Below, piece after piece: positions 10,098 through 18,834 of a stretch of 64,000 nt of DNA; the first letter of the stretch is position 1; every line of letters starts with the position of its first letter. The translations under genes were made by a program, and so were the position numbers. The notes below the pieces were generated by a model. The model was not told the DNA's origin. It did not search any database and saw nothing but the letters and a program-made list of their open reading frames with translations. The DNA comes from Sphingomonas sp. HMP6 (GTDB lineage Bacteria > Pseudomonadota > Alphaproteobacteria > Sphingomonadales > Sphingomonadaceae). The stretch is from the NCBI RefSeq assembly GCF_013374095.1, contig NZ_AP022672.1, positions 867,501-931,500 on the forward strand. Reading direction: 5' to 3'.

Positions 10098-10680
10098 GCA
10101 GACATATTAGCGGGGGTTGAAGCGCCGCGCTACGGAGACAACTGCGATAACTGTCGGGCTGCGGATCGCTCGTTCCGAAGAGGCACACCCCCGCAGGTGG
10201 GTTCGCTCCCGTCCTCTACGACGCGATCGGCCTAGACGCGCCGCGTGAGCAGCTAGCCCTATTTTGGTAACCGCACGACCACCAGACGAGCTGCACGCGG
10301 AGATCAGCCTGTTTGCCGTGGATCCGCCGATTGCGCCGAGCGGCATGTCAAAATTGGCGTCAACATGCTCGACGGCCGGACCGAATCCCGCCGCGGAGGC
10401 ATTTTGCATCACGACGCGACCTTTAGTCTGACGTGTCGAACGCATATTGCGCGACTAGGCTAGCGCAGTGCGCGCGCTAGGTCGTCGAAGCCAGCGCAGT
10501 CGTGACATATCGATCCGTGAGCGCGTACGACCGAACTGTGTTTCGCGATCTTGGATTTTCCGTCGCTCGACGATCCTCAATCTTCACCCTCATTCTGAAG
10601 GTTATCCCGTCCTTGAAGCGAGCTGCACCAGGCGTTGCCGTAGCGCTGTCGGGCGAGCGCCGAGGTTCGGCCCCATTAAG
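10098..10680. other. Gene-poor stretch between the effector-like gene and tniQ
   Basis: About 580 bases. Short frames exist on both strands, but none has a recognisable motif or a good ribosome-binding site. I see no tRNA, no repeat array and no copy of the end motif. It must carry the promoter for the minus-strand gene at 9258-10097. Confidence 0.5.
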
Positions 10681-12588
10681 TTAGAATGTCGGCGCGTGTG
10701 GAAGTATCCCTTCCAGGATCAGCCGCTCGCGCGGCCATCCTGAAGGCAACGCGTTGATACCGCGCGCGGATAGTTCGTCTTCGACGCTGCGGTGATGCAG
10801 GCCCATGTGCAGCGCGATCTCGGCGCTCCAAGCCACCCGCGCGACCGCGGCGACCACCGCCGCGCGTTCCGCGACGAGCATCTGTCCCTTACGCAAGAAG
10901 GGGAAGTCGAGGGCCAGGCCGAGTTCCGGCATGTATTTCGGGGCGATGTTCAGGATCTCGGCGGCGTCCCTCTGGCTGACCGCGTGCGCGACGGCGAAGC
11001 CGGGCGGCGCGTCGGCGTCCACGACCGCGTCGAACCGGGCGAGGTCTTTCGCCCGGACCTGGATCGACGTCGTGGTCGGCACCCGCCCGTCCATCCAGAA
11101 GGGGACACTCCCGGCGCACAGGGCGCCGATGATCGAGGCCCAGGGCTTTAACCGGCCCCCGATCCTTCGGCTGGCCGACGCCAGACTGACGAGGTCGGCC
11201 GGCCAAGCCTCGGTACTGTCGTCTACGCCGCGCGCCTTGCCCGCCAGCTCGGCGGCGAGGCGGCGCAGGCTGACGCCGCGGACCTTCATCGTCGTGGCGG
11301 TGCCGAGCAGGACGGGATGGTTCTCCCATTCGAGGAGGCCCGCCGCGCAGAGCTGCTCCACCGCGTAGTGCGGCAGCGCCATGGACTCGGCGCAGCCGCC
11401 GACGCGCAGGGAATCCCTGAACACCGGCACCAGGGCGTCGATCTGGGCGACGTCGAACTGCCCCTGCTCCTTGCGGCCGGTGTTGAGTTTGCGGAAGATG
11501 ATGCCGGACCATTTCTTCAGGACGTCCATGCTCGGGGAGGAGAGGCCGAGCATGTTCTGGACGGGCTTGTAGAGGTAGTAGGGGTGGTTGACGGCGAAGC
11601 CGTGCGCGGCGTGCCGGTGGAGGTCGGGCATGGCGTCGGTGACGGTACGCACGACATCCTCGGCCTCCGCGTTGCGGTCGGCGAGCCGCTTCATCCGGGC
11701 GCGTAGCGTCTCGAGGTCGGCGGGCGAGTCGCTCAGCTCCTCGGCCTGCCGGGTGACCCACGTGCGGAAACCGTCCGGCCAGGAGCGCAGCGCCGCAGTG
11801 CCGGTGGTGACGACAGCCGCGAGTGTCGGTGTGGGCAACCTCGTGACGCCGTGGCGCGACAGGGTTGGGACGTAGGTCGGCTGCATGAGGCCGCCGAGGA
11901 GCAACGCCAGCCGGACGAGCGAGCCGGGCGAGATGTCGTCGAGCGTCGCGGGCATCAGCATGCAGGCGGCCTCAACGCCGCGGGTGTCCGGCGAGGATAG
12001 AGAAGCGAACAGCCGGTAGTCGTCGGCGAGGGGTTCGGGTAGCGGCGCCTCGGTCGACGGACCAACCTGGAGGGCGCAGCGATCGCAATACCCGATGCCG
12101 TGCGAGTGGAACCACCCGAGCGGCGTGTCGCAGTGGTCGCAGCGGTCCACGAGCCGTTCGAGGCTCTCCGGGCAGTAGGGGACGAGCAGGTTCATCCAGC
12201 TGGCCCGGTGGTAGCCCTCGCCGGCGAGGGTGCCGGGGCCGATCCGGCGGCGGTTGAACTCGAGGTAGGCTCGCGGGATGATGAGCCTGCCGAAGGCGGC
12301 GTCGTAGGACTTCTCGTCGCCGCGCTCGACCAGCCGCACGCCGGCGCGCCGGACGAGCTCGTTCGCCGGGCAGCGCGCGACGAACGCGAGCCGCTCGAGT
12401 TCCTCGGGCGTGGCGATCTGGCTGAGCCCGAGGTGCCGGATGTCGACGCCGGCGGCCTCCAGCACGGGCGCCGTCCGCACCAGGACGTGCTGACGGACGC
12501 CGCGCGCGACCACGCCCGGGATGCTTTCGCGGGCGCCCACCTCCAGCGGGAACCGGAGGCGGCGGCCGCTCATCAGCTCATGCCGCAC
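10681..12588 (-). CDS. tniQ: TniQ/TnsD-like target-selection protein
   Basis: 635 residues. The N-terminal half carries a TniQ-type zinc-binding segment: CPESLERLVDRCDHCDTPLGWF followed by GIGYCDRCALQVG (about residues 135-172). The C-terminal two thirds is long and helical, as in TnsD proteins that read a specific attachment sequence; simple TniQ proteins are shorter. It is the last gene of a four-gene minus-strand operon and overlaps tnsC by 11 bases. In Tn7-like elements this protein chooses the target and recruits TnsC. Given the right island end beside tRNA-Lys, that tRNA gene is a candidate target, but this is inference. Confidence 0.8.
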   Translation of the reverse strand: MRHELMSGRRLRFPLEVGARESIPGVVARGVRQHVLVRTAPVLEAAGVDIRHLGLSQIATPEELERLAFVARCPANELVRRAGVRLVERGDEKSYDAAFGRLIIPRAYLEFNRRRIGPGTLAGEGYHRASWMNLLVPYCPESLERLVDRCDHCDTPLGWFHSHGIGYCDRCALQVGPSTEAPLPEPLADDYRLFASLSSPDTRGVEAACMLMPATLDDISPGSLVRLALLLGGLMQPTYVPTLSRHGVTRLPTPTLAAVVTTGTAALRSWPDGFRTWVTRQAEELSDSPADLETLRARMKRLADRNAEAEDVVRTVTDAMPDLHRHAAHGFAVNHPYYLYKPVQNMLGLSSPSMDVLKKWSGIIFRKLNTGRKEQGQFDVAQIDALVPVFRDSLRVGGCAESMALPHYAVEQLCAAGLLEWENHPVLLGTATTMKVRGVSLRRLAAELAGKARGVDDSTEAWPADLVSLASASRRIGGRLKPWASIIGALCAGSVPFWMDGRVPTTTSIQVRAKDLARFDAVVDADAPPGFAVAHAVSQRDAAEILNIAPKYMPELGLALDFPFLRKGQMLVAERAAVVAAVARVAWSAEIALHMGLHHRSVEDELSARGINALPSGWPRERLILEGILPHAPTF

Positions 12589-13780
12589 CGACGGGCTCCG
12601 GCTCTGCCACCGGCAGGGATCCCTTCGGGCCGTCCGCTAGCGAGTCCGGCTCACCGGTGCCCGGCGGGACCGCCGGCGCGGGCGCGGCCGGCGATGCCGG
12701 CACGACCGAGAACGGGTCGTGGTCGACCCAGCCTAGGTCCATGGCGTAGTCCCGCACGGCGTTGCTGAGGTCGTAGGCCTCCATCGTCGCGGCCCCGCGC
12801 TCGACGGCGGCGGGCAGAGCCTGCTGGATGATGCGTGCCGCTCGGCCGATGTGTCCTCCGGAGGCCTTGATGAGGCCGGTCAGGACTGCGGGCTGGTCGA
12901 GGCAAGTCGGAATCGGCACCGCCCCCCGCTTGACCACCTCCTCGTCGTAGTCCGCGCAGAACTTCATGAACTGCTGTCGGTCGGCGGACTTCGACACGTC
13001 GAGCGGCAACAGCTTGAGCGGGTCCCCGAGCCGGGCGGCGAACTGGCCGTTGAGCTTGAAGAAGTCCTCCGAAGTCTCGTCACCGATGAAGAGCATCGGC
13101 ACGACGCCGCGGTCGATGAACGACTGGAGCTTCTTGGTGACTTCGAACGCGTCCTCGGTGAGATAGGCGCGGCCGTAGTCGAGGTCGGCGAGGTTGCGAT
13201 CGCGCTTGGTGACGAGGATCTGGACCTCGTCGATGACGATCAGCTCGACGCCGAGCCGGCGGACCCACTCCTCGATGCGCTGCTCCAGCACCATGACGTT
13301 GTCGTTGGACTTGCCGCGGATGTCGTCGGCGCCTTTCTTGCCGATCGCGAGCGCGCGGGAGCCCGGCTCGTCCAGGAAGTCATCCGCGAGGCGGTTGAGG
13401 ATGGCCATGAAGAGCATCTTCAACGTCATGCGCGAGGAGATCGTGATGTGGACCACGCGGTGCTTGTTCGGCTCCCTGCCGGCGGCGATCGCCTCCTCCT
13501 CGAGTTCGGCGATCAGCCGCTCGGCGATGGCGCTCTTTCCGGCCTGGCTGAACTGGCTGAGACGTCGGCCGCCGAGAGGCGTGCCCCGGCGCTTCTTCGC
13601 CGCGTTGCGCATGTAGCGGCGGACTTTGTTCAGGATCGCACGTTGCCGCGCAGTGTCGACCCACATGTTGTTCACGATGTCCTCGGCGAACTCGGCCCGC
13701 GCCTGCGCGAACAGGTCGCTGGGATCGGGCTTGGCGAGGCCAGTGGTGCGTTTCGGTTTCTTGTAGGTCGTCATGGTCAC
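12578..13780 (-). CDS. tnsC: TnsC/TniB-like AAA+ transposition regulator
   Basis: 400 residues. The ATPase core has a Walker A-like SQAGKSAIAERLIAEL (about residues 84-99), and Walker B GVELIVIDEVQILVTKRDRNLADL (about residues 172-195) with the hydrophobic-hydrophobic-DE pattern seen in TnsC/TniB. The sensor region VPMLFIGDETSEDFF follows. The N-terminus (FAEDIVNNMWVDTARQRAI) resembles the TniB lead-in before the P-loop. The tail is rich in Pro and Ala. It overlaps tnsB by four bases at its start and tniQ by 11 at its end. It would link the target-bound TniQ protein to the transposase. Confidence 0.85.
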   Translation of the reverse strand: MTMTTYKKPKRTTGLAKPDPSDLFAQARAEFAEDIVNNMWVDTARQRAILNKVRRYMRNAAKKRRGTPLGGRRLSQFSQAGKSAIAERLIAELEEEAIAAGREPNKHRVVHITISSRMTLKMLFMAILNRLADDFLDEPGSRALAIGKKGADDIRGKSNDNVMVLEQRIEEWVRRLGVELIVIDEVQILVTKRDRNLADLDYGRAYLTEDAFEVTKKLQSFIDRGVVPMLFIGDETSEDFFKLNGQFAARLGDPLKLLPLDVSKSADRQQFMKFCADYDEEVVKRGAVPIPTCLDQPAVLTGLIKASGGHIGRAARIIQQALPAAVERGAATMEAYDLSNAVRDYAMDLGWVDHDPFSVVPASPAAPAPAVPPGTGEPDSLADGPKGSLPVAEPEPVGAA

Positions 13781-15972
13781 TCCTCCTCCGCGTCTTCGTC
13801 ATTGATGTCGCCGCCGAAAGTCCAAGAGGGCTCGACCATGGCGTCGGCGTCGCCGAGCTCCTCGGCGATGACCTTCGCGGGATCGGAACGGAGGTCGGCG
13901 GACCCCTCGGCCCTGTCGGGATCCATCTCCTCATCGCGGTTCTGAGGTGGAGGCATGGGGATGTCGTCGCGCGCGGCGCCGTCGATGTGGGTCGGGATGT
14001 GTAGCTCCGGCACCTGGGCGCAGGCTGGGTTCAAGGCGCGCTTGCCGGAGAGGCGGCGCTCCTCGGCCTCGAGGAGCTCGATCGGTTTCTCGCGCTCGCG
14101 GAAGGATTTGCCGGAGAGCGTCCTCTGCAGGTTGTCGAGGTGGACCGCCTTTCTGCGCAGGCGCTCACGGTTCGTGATGGCTCCGCGCCCACCGGCGCGC
14201 AGCTCCTTCTGGTAGATCTCGTGTTCCCAGCGGTTCAGCCCCCCGGCGTAGCCGGGGTCGGTCGACCACATCGGGAAGTATTCCTTGTTCTCCTCGTCGT
14301 AGACCTCGATCATGTCGATGTCGTCGTCCCAGACGCGCAGCCGAACCTCGATCCTCGCGCTCGCCTTGATACGCTTCGCGAACGGTGTGTTGTGATAGTT
14401 CGAGCTGAGGGCCTTGGCAGTCCCCTCGCGGTTGAAGCGATAGTGCACGTTGTCGTAGATCAGGCCGTCGTCCGTTAGGATGCAGGGCTTCTTCGGCACG
14501 CTGGCGAAGGTGCGCATGACCTCCTTGGGGTCGGTCAAGCGAGCATGCCCGCTGGCGACAAAGTCCTTCATGATGTCCATCGGCGACCTGTTGCCGAGCG
14601 ACTTCTTGGGCTTGCTGTTCCAAAGGCGCCGGCACTGTTCCACCGCGTCTGCGTATTGCGCGCGCGTGACCCGGGTGTTCCTGATCGGGTCGTAGCCGGT
14701 GTCGTGCTTGGCGCGCGGGCCGAGGATGCGTCCGGGGATGGCCGACAGCGTCCGCTTCACGAACTTGTGGTAGTTTTCGAGCTTCGCCTTGGCGTCGCTG
14801 TGGTAGGCCTCGGCGAGCTCCGCGGTCGCGAAGATCTTGATTGCGCCGGGCACCATGCGCGGCGAGATCATCGTCCGGTCGCGGTCATACATCACGTCGG
14901 ACGGCAGCCCGTAGATCATCGCGGCCTTGGGGTCCTCGGCGATCTCCTCGGGGGTGAGGTCGGGCGGCATCATGACGGCGCGCAGCGCGGCGAGGCCGAA
15001 CTGGGGGCGGAAGGCGCCGGCGAAGGTGGGGTGCGGGAAGATGTATTGCGAGAAGGCGTCCATCGCGATCGTCGACTTCATCTTGCCGATCGGGATCTTG
15101 AGGCGCTCGAGGTAGTGGACGCTGTGCTCCCACTCGACGCCGTCCATGAAGATGCGCTCGAAGGGGAGGTCGACCTCGACCGGCTCGCCGGCGGGCGAGA
15201 ACATGCGGTCGGCGGCCGGACGGCCGTAGCGCGACGCGTGAGTCGAGTAGCACTCGAGGCTGTTGATGCGCTCGCGGACCGTCTCGTAGGACGGCTCCTG
15301 CTCGCTCAGGAACGGCACGCCCAAGTCCCTGAGCGCCTGCCAGTCGCCGTAGAGCCCGGCGGCGGCGGCGTCCTTGTCCGCTAGTCGGCCGTTCAGCGTG
15401 CCGGGGCGCCAGTAGCGCATCGCCCACTTGTGTACGAGCCGGTCCTCGATGTCCGGGAGCTGGCTGTGGCCCTTTGCGCGGCCAGCCGTGCTGACCAGCG
15501 CGCCGATGCGAAAGCCGTGCTTTCTGAGTTCGGCCATCCAGCGCAGGAGCGACCTGGGGTGCGGCTTCCTGCCGCCGTGGTTGTTCTTTGCGATCCACAG
15601 CCCGGCGGCGGCGTCGGTCTTGACGATCTTGTCCCTCAGGGCCGCATCAGCCCAGTCGTAGCGCCAGCCCGTCAGAGGATCGATCGAATCGCACGCCGGG
15701 CGGTCGAGGTGCAGGACGTTCTCGCGCCGAAGGGTGGTATCGGCTTGGTATTGGGGGTCCACGACGACGCCGCCGCGGAAAGCGGCGATCATCCACTCGA
15801 TTGTGGGCAGCCCCATCGCGCCGCCCTTACCATTCGGCACGAGGACGACCTCCTCGTCCCCGTCGATGTAGCGGAAGCGGAGGATGCCACCGCCCAGCGC
15901 CTCCTCGAAGCGCATCAGGCGGTTGCGGTATTTCAGGATGTGCCCTTCGGGGCACCAGAACGGGATGAACAT
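13777..15972 (-). CDS. tnsB: TnsB/TniA-like DDE transposase
   Basis: 731 residues, a Mu/TniA-type transposase. The first acidic residue lies in ERIFMDGVEWEHSVH (about residue 272) with the following strand KSTIAMDAFSQYIFPHPTF, the second in SDVMYDRDRTMISPRM (about residue 365), and the glutamate in AKAKLENYHKFVKRTLSAIPGR (about residue 403). A C-terminal beta-barrel-like region follows (RFNREGTAKALSSNYHN, then VRLRVWDDDIDMIEVYDEE). The N-terminal part would hold the DNA-binding helices that read the end repeats. It is separated from tnsA by only four bases. TnsB makes the 3' strand cuts and joins ends to target. Confidence 0.87.
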   Translation of the reverse strand: MFIPFWCPEGHILKYRNRLMRFEEALGGGILRFRYIDGDEEVVLVPNGKGGAMGLPTIEWMIAAFRGGVVVDPQYQADTTLRRENVLHLDRPACDSIDPLTGWRYDWADAALRDKIVKTDAAAGLWIAKNNHGGRKPHPRSLLRWMAELRKHGFRIGALVSTAGRAKGHSQLPDIEDRLVHKWAMRYWRPGTLNGRLADKDAAAAGLYGDWQALRDLGVPFLSEQEPSYETVRERINSLECYSTHASRYGRPAADRMFSPAGEPVEVDLPFERIFMDGVEWEHSVHYLERLKIPIGKMKSTIAMDAFSQYIFPHPTFAGAFRPQFGLAALRAVMMPPDLTPEEIAEDPKAAMIYGLPSDVMYDRDRTMISPRMVPGAIKIFATAELAEAYHSDAKAKLENYHKFVKRTLSAIPGRILGPRAKHDTGYDPIRNTRVTRAQYADAVEQCRRLWNSKPKKSLGNRSPMDIMKDFVASGHARLTDPKEVMRTFASVPKKPCILTDDGLIYDNVHYRFNREGTAKALSSNYHNTPFAKRIKASARIEVRLRVWDDDIDMIEVYDEENKEYFPMWSTDPGYAGGLNRWEHEIYQKELRAGGRGAITNRERLRRKAVHLDNLQRTLSGKSFREREKPIELLEAEERRLSGKRALNPACAQVPELHIPTHIDGAARDDIPMPPPQNRDEEMDPDRAEGSADLRSDPAKVIAEELGDADAMVEPSWTFGGDINDEDAEEE

Positions 15973-15976
15973 CGGA

Positions 15977-16891
15977 CTATGCCTCGGGCGGCACGAACGC
16001 GGCGAGGAACGCTCGCAGCGCTCCCTTCACCGCGACGGGCGGGAGCGTGACCGGCGTGTCGGCCATTGGCGGTGCCGAGATCGGCATGGAGATCACTCGG
16101 CGGTGCATCATGGCGCGGGCGGTGTCGAGCGACAGGGCGTCATGCTTGCCGATGATGTCGAGCACGTCGATCAGCCGGGCGGAGCCGCCTACGTCGCGGA
16201 CGTGGCGGCGGACGCGGGCGGCGTCGACCTCCTCGAACTCGGTCCGGCGGGCGTCGAAGATGTCCTTCACGACGCGGCGCTCGATGCGGTTCCTCAGGCC
16301 TCCCTTGACCCGGCGCTCAAGCGACGCGCCGTGGTCTTCGAGCAGCGCCTGCGCGAACTCGAGCCGCTCGACGAGGTCGGGGTCATCGAAATAGTCCTCG
16401 CTCGCCTTGTCCTCGCCGAAGACGACTTGGTGGTTCTCGGTCTCCACGCCCCAGTCGAGGGTCATGTGCCGGGCCTTTCCGGCAAGCGATACCCACTCGA
16501 TTCGGAGCGCCTGATACTGCAGGTCGAGGCGTTTCGGATTCACTTCGTCCCAGCGGAAGCCGTAGGTTTCGTGCGGACCTTCGAAATACTGGTCGCGTCC
16601 GGCCTTCTCGCTGTGCGCGGCCGTCATCGACATGAACGATGCGTAGCGGAAGTTGATGCGAACGGCGCCGAGGTCGCGGGCGGCGACGAGCTTGGCAGCG
16701 TGACGCGTCGGCGGATCGACCGGGCGGGGCCTGCCAGCGTCGCGCGGGTCGCGGGTGTCGCTGCCGCGCCGGTGCCGGCTGGGCGACCAGGCGGGTCCGG
16801 GCTCGGGGCGGTAGGGGCGGCACTCAATCGGGTGTCTGATCCTGATGACGCCGGTCGGGATGTCGTCTGCGGTTGCGGTCGTGTTGCTCAT
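15977..16891 (-). CDS. tnsA: TnsA-like endonuclease
   Basis: About 304 residues, starting at the ATG preceded by GGAGCAAAAGACC (MSNTTATADDIPTGVIRIRH). A longer upstream frame exists but lacks a start signal. The core LDLQYQALRIEWVSLAGKARHMTLDWGVETENHQVVFGEDKASEDYF fits the TnsA nuclease pattern, with an upstream Glu/Gln, then an Asp (LDWG) and a G-E-D-K motif matching the E-x-K of PD-(D/E)XK enzymes. TnsA cuts the 5' strands, so its presence predicts cut-and-paste movement. The C-terminal 100 residues would contact TnsB/TnsC. It is first in the tns operon apart from a small upstream gene. Confidence 0.72.
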   Translation of the reverse strand: MSNTTATADDIPTGVIRIRHPIECRPYRPEPGPAWSPSRHRRGSDTRDPRDAGRPRPVDPPTRHAAKLVAARDLGAVRINFRYASFMSMTAAHSEKAGRDQYFEGPHETYGFRWDEVNPKRLDLQYQALRIEWVSLAGKARHMTLDWGVETENHQVVFGEDKASEDYFDDPDLVERLEFAQALLEDHGASLERRVKGGLRNRIERRVVKDIFDARRTEFEEVDAARVRRHVRDVGGSARLIDVLDIIGKHDALSLDTARAMMHRRVISMPISAPPMADTPVTLPPVAVKGALRAFLAAFVPPEA

Positions 16892-16956
16892 GGTCTTTTG
16901 CTCCAGCCACGTGTTGGCGGCCCGTCCCGGGGGAGGTTTCCGGGACGGGCCCGGGT

Positions 16957-17244
16957 TCAGGAGGGGAAGCGGTCGCCGGGACTGCGGCACGAGAGCCGCA
17001 TCATCCAGCGCTCGATCCTTGCCTTGGCCAGGGGGTCATCGGCGTGCGAATGCCCCTCTTCCGCCGCGCGCAGCACCCAGTCACGAATGCAGACCACGTT
17101 GCCGTAGCCGCGCTGGACCCGCGGGGTGTGTCGCGCACGCGACCACGGCGCTTTCGCCGCCCGGCGCCGCGCGGCAGCTCGTTTCCGCGCCTCCGACGCC
17201 GGAACGCGGTCCAGACGGATGGGAATGTCGTTATTGTCACTCAT
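16957..17244 (-). CDS. Small basic protein upstream of tnsA
   Basis: 95 residues starting MSDNNDIPIRLDRVPASEARK. The start has a strong AGGAAAG ribosome-binding site; a longer frame to 17265 adds seven residues. The middle is Arg/Ala rich (RKRAAARRRAAKAPWSR), suggesting nucleic-acid binding. It precedes tnsA by 65 bases in the same direction, and its leader (AAAGACCACCATGAG) resembles the tnsA leader (AAAAGACCATGAG). No known family is recognised. It may be a regulator or accessory factor of the transposition operon. Confidence 0.5.
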   Translation of the reverse strand: MSDNNDIPIRLDRVPASEARKRAAARRRAAKAPWSRARHTPRVQRGYGNVVCIRDWVLRAAEEGHSHADDPLAKARIERWMMRLSCRSPGDRFPS

Positions 17245-17362
17245 GGTGGTCTTTCCTGTATCCAAGGCACGCGTCGGCGATCCGCCGACCGCGTGCGGTC
17301 TCGGTTGGTTCGGTGTCCGGTTCTGATCGGACTGGATGCCGCGCGATTTGCGCGGCGGCGGG

Positions 17363-17575
17363 TCATATGTCGGGGACGTCCAGCTGCCACCGCGCGATTC
17401 GGCGGCTCGGGAGGGGGATGGCGATCGGTTTCACGGATCGGCTGCCGAACGTATCCCCAAGCGTGATCTTGGAGGCTCTGCCGTGCAACCAGGCGAGCGT
17501 TGGGGAGTGGCGCGCTGCGGCGAAACGACGATCTGGTTCACCATTTCTGCGGTGTTCCCGATTGTATTGGCTCAT
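17363..17575 (-). CDS. Small hypothetical protein
   Basis: 70 residues beginning MSQYNREHRRNGEPDRRF, basic, ending RRIARWQLDVPDI. The start is supported by GGGAG eight bases upstream. It sits between the small tnsA-upstream gene and the divergent gene at 17707, on the same strand as the tns operon. I cannot assign a family. The frame lies opposite other open frames, so it may be spurious. Confidence 0.35.
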   Translation of the reverse strand: MSQYNREHRRNGEPDRRFAAARHSPTLAWLHGRASKITLGDTFGSRSVKPIAIPLPSRRIARWQLDVPDI

Positions 17576-17706
17576 CACGACGCTCCCGACCTCAAACCGG
17601 AGAATCGCTCCGGGCGGATTACGGAAGTATGCTGTAAAAGCTACGGGTGCAACCCCTATTCTGCATTATTGTTGTATTTTTTACGTGAGCGCTGTAGCGA
17701 TTTCGG

Positions 17707-18834
17707 ATGGCTAGACGGAACCGCATTGGTCAAACGGACATCCGCTCCGCTGCGGAGGACAGACTTGATCCCGATGGCGCGCTTCGCGCTGCGCTCGGGC
17801 GGGCGCCCGATGAGCAGGAGCTCGAACTGTGGGCGGGCATGCCCACGGACAGGCGGCTGGCGACGCTCGCGCGAATCTCTGTTCTGCGCCGCTGGGTCGA
17901 CGAACCTGGCGAGCTGACTGCGGCGGAGGCGGCGCGGGAGGCCAAAGTCGCGGTCAGCCGCTTCTATGAGATCGCGGCCGCGTGGAAGGCATCGTCGACG
18001 CTGCATTCGCTCGGCACCTTCGCGAAGCGGCCGGGGCGGCGGGGATCGCGGCTGGACGGCGATGTAGTGAACACCATTCAGTCGATCCTGCCCGGGGTGG
18101 TGGCGTCGGGCGGCAGGGAAGCGAAGGTCTCGCGGCTGGTCGCGCAGCTTGCCGCTGATCCACGTCTCGTGGGTGCGGACCTGCCCCATGTGAACACGCT
18201 GCGCACGATGGTGGAGCGCGAGCGGCGCCGGCAGCGCGCCGAGCAGCTCGTCGGCCTCCGACCCGGCCTCGACGCGTCGGCCTGCGAGCTGCTGCGACCG
18301 GATGGCCGACACCATATCATGTTTGCGGTCGTCGACCGCACGTCGCGACTGATTTTAGGATTTAGCGTCGGCGAGGTGGGCGACAGCCGCTCAGCTTATG
18401 CACGAGCCTCGCGTGATGCTCTGCGGCGGATCTCCGCGCCGGAGGCCGCGGCTTGGCCTTGGGCCGACGGGACGCAACGCATCGATGTCGTCGCGGGTGC
18501 CGACGGCGACGCCTTGATGTCTCTGCGCGCGAGATATGAGGCAGGAGGGACCGGACCGTTCTTCGGAATCGTCGGGACTGGTCGCCGGTTCGGCCGGTAT
18601 CTCAAGATCGTCGCTGGCGACGCTGTGGGCGGCTTGAGGCTCTTTCGGGCGCGGACGGAGAGCGACGCAGTCTCCGACAGCGGCCTGAAGTACAATGACG
18701 CCGATGCGACTACTGCGATTGAGCTGGGCGTTGCGAAGCACAACGCCGCGGTGATGGCGGCCAGCGTGGCCGAGGGTTCCGCGCGGCCCGCGCCGGACAC
18801 GCTACGCATCCTGAAGTTCCTCGCTGATGCCTAG
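17707..18834 (+). CDS. Degenerate transposase-like (RNase H-fold) protein
   Basis: 375 residues. An N-terminal helix-turn-helix-like region is followed by a second helical region (VVNTIQSILPGVVASGGREAKVSRLV). The segment HHIMFAVVDRTSRLILGFSVGEVGDSRSAYARASRDALRR (about residues 199-238) closely follows the first strands of a TniA/TnsB integrase core, where TniA proteins have AIDVYSRMVLGF. The later acidic residues of the DDE triad are not recognisable, so it is probably catalytically dead. It converges on and overlaps by four bases a minus-strand gene with the same overall plan. The location beside tnsA suggests a role in transposition control or target choice. Confidence 0.5.
   Translation: MARRNRIGQTDIRSAAEDRLDPDGALRAALGRAPDEQELELWAGMPTDRRLATLARISVLRRWVDEPGELTAAEAAREAKVAVSRFYEIAAAWKASSTLHSLGTFAKRPGRRGSRLDGDVVNTIQSILPGVVASGGREAKVSRLVAQLAADPRLVGADLPHVNTLRTMVERERRRQRAEQLVGLRPGLDASACELLRPDGRHHIMFAVVDRTSRLILGFSVGEVGDSRSAYARASRDALRRISAPEAAAWPWADGTQRIDVVAGADGDALMSLRARYEAGGTGPFFGIVGTGRRFGRYLKIVAGDAVGGLRLFRARTESDAVSDSGLKYNDADATTAIELGVAKHNAAVMAASVAEGSARPAPDTLRILKFLADA

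Noticed and set aside
10107..10445. 112-residue minus-strand frame upstream of the effector-like gene
   Set aside because: No ribosome-binding site or motif and mixed shadow-like composition; treated as intergenic.
12100..17107. Plus-strand frames up to 407 residues opposite the tns operon
   Set aside because: Low-complexity Arg/Val/Asp composition and no motifs; they mirror tniQ, tnsC, tnsB and tnsA.
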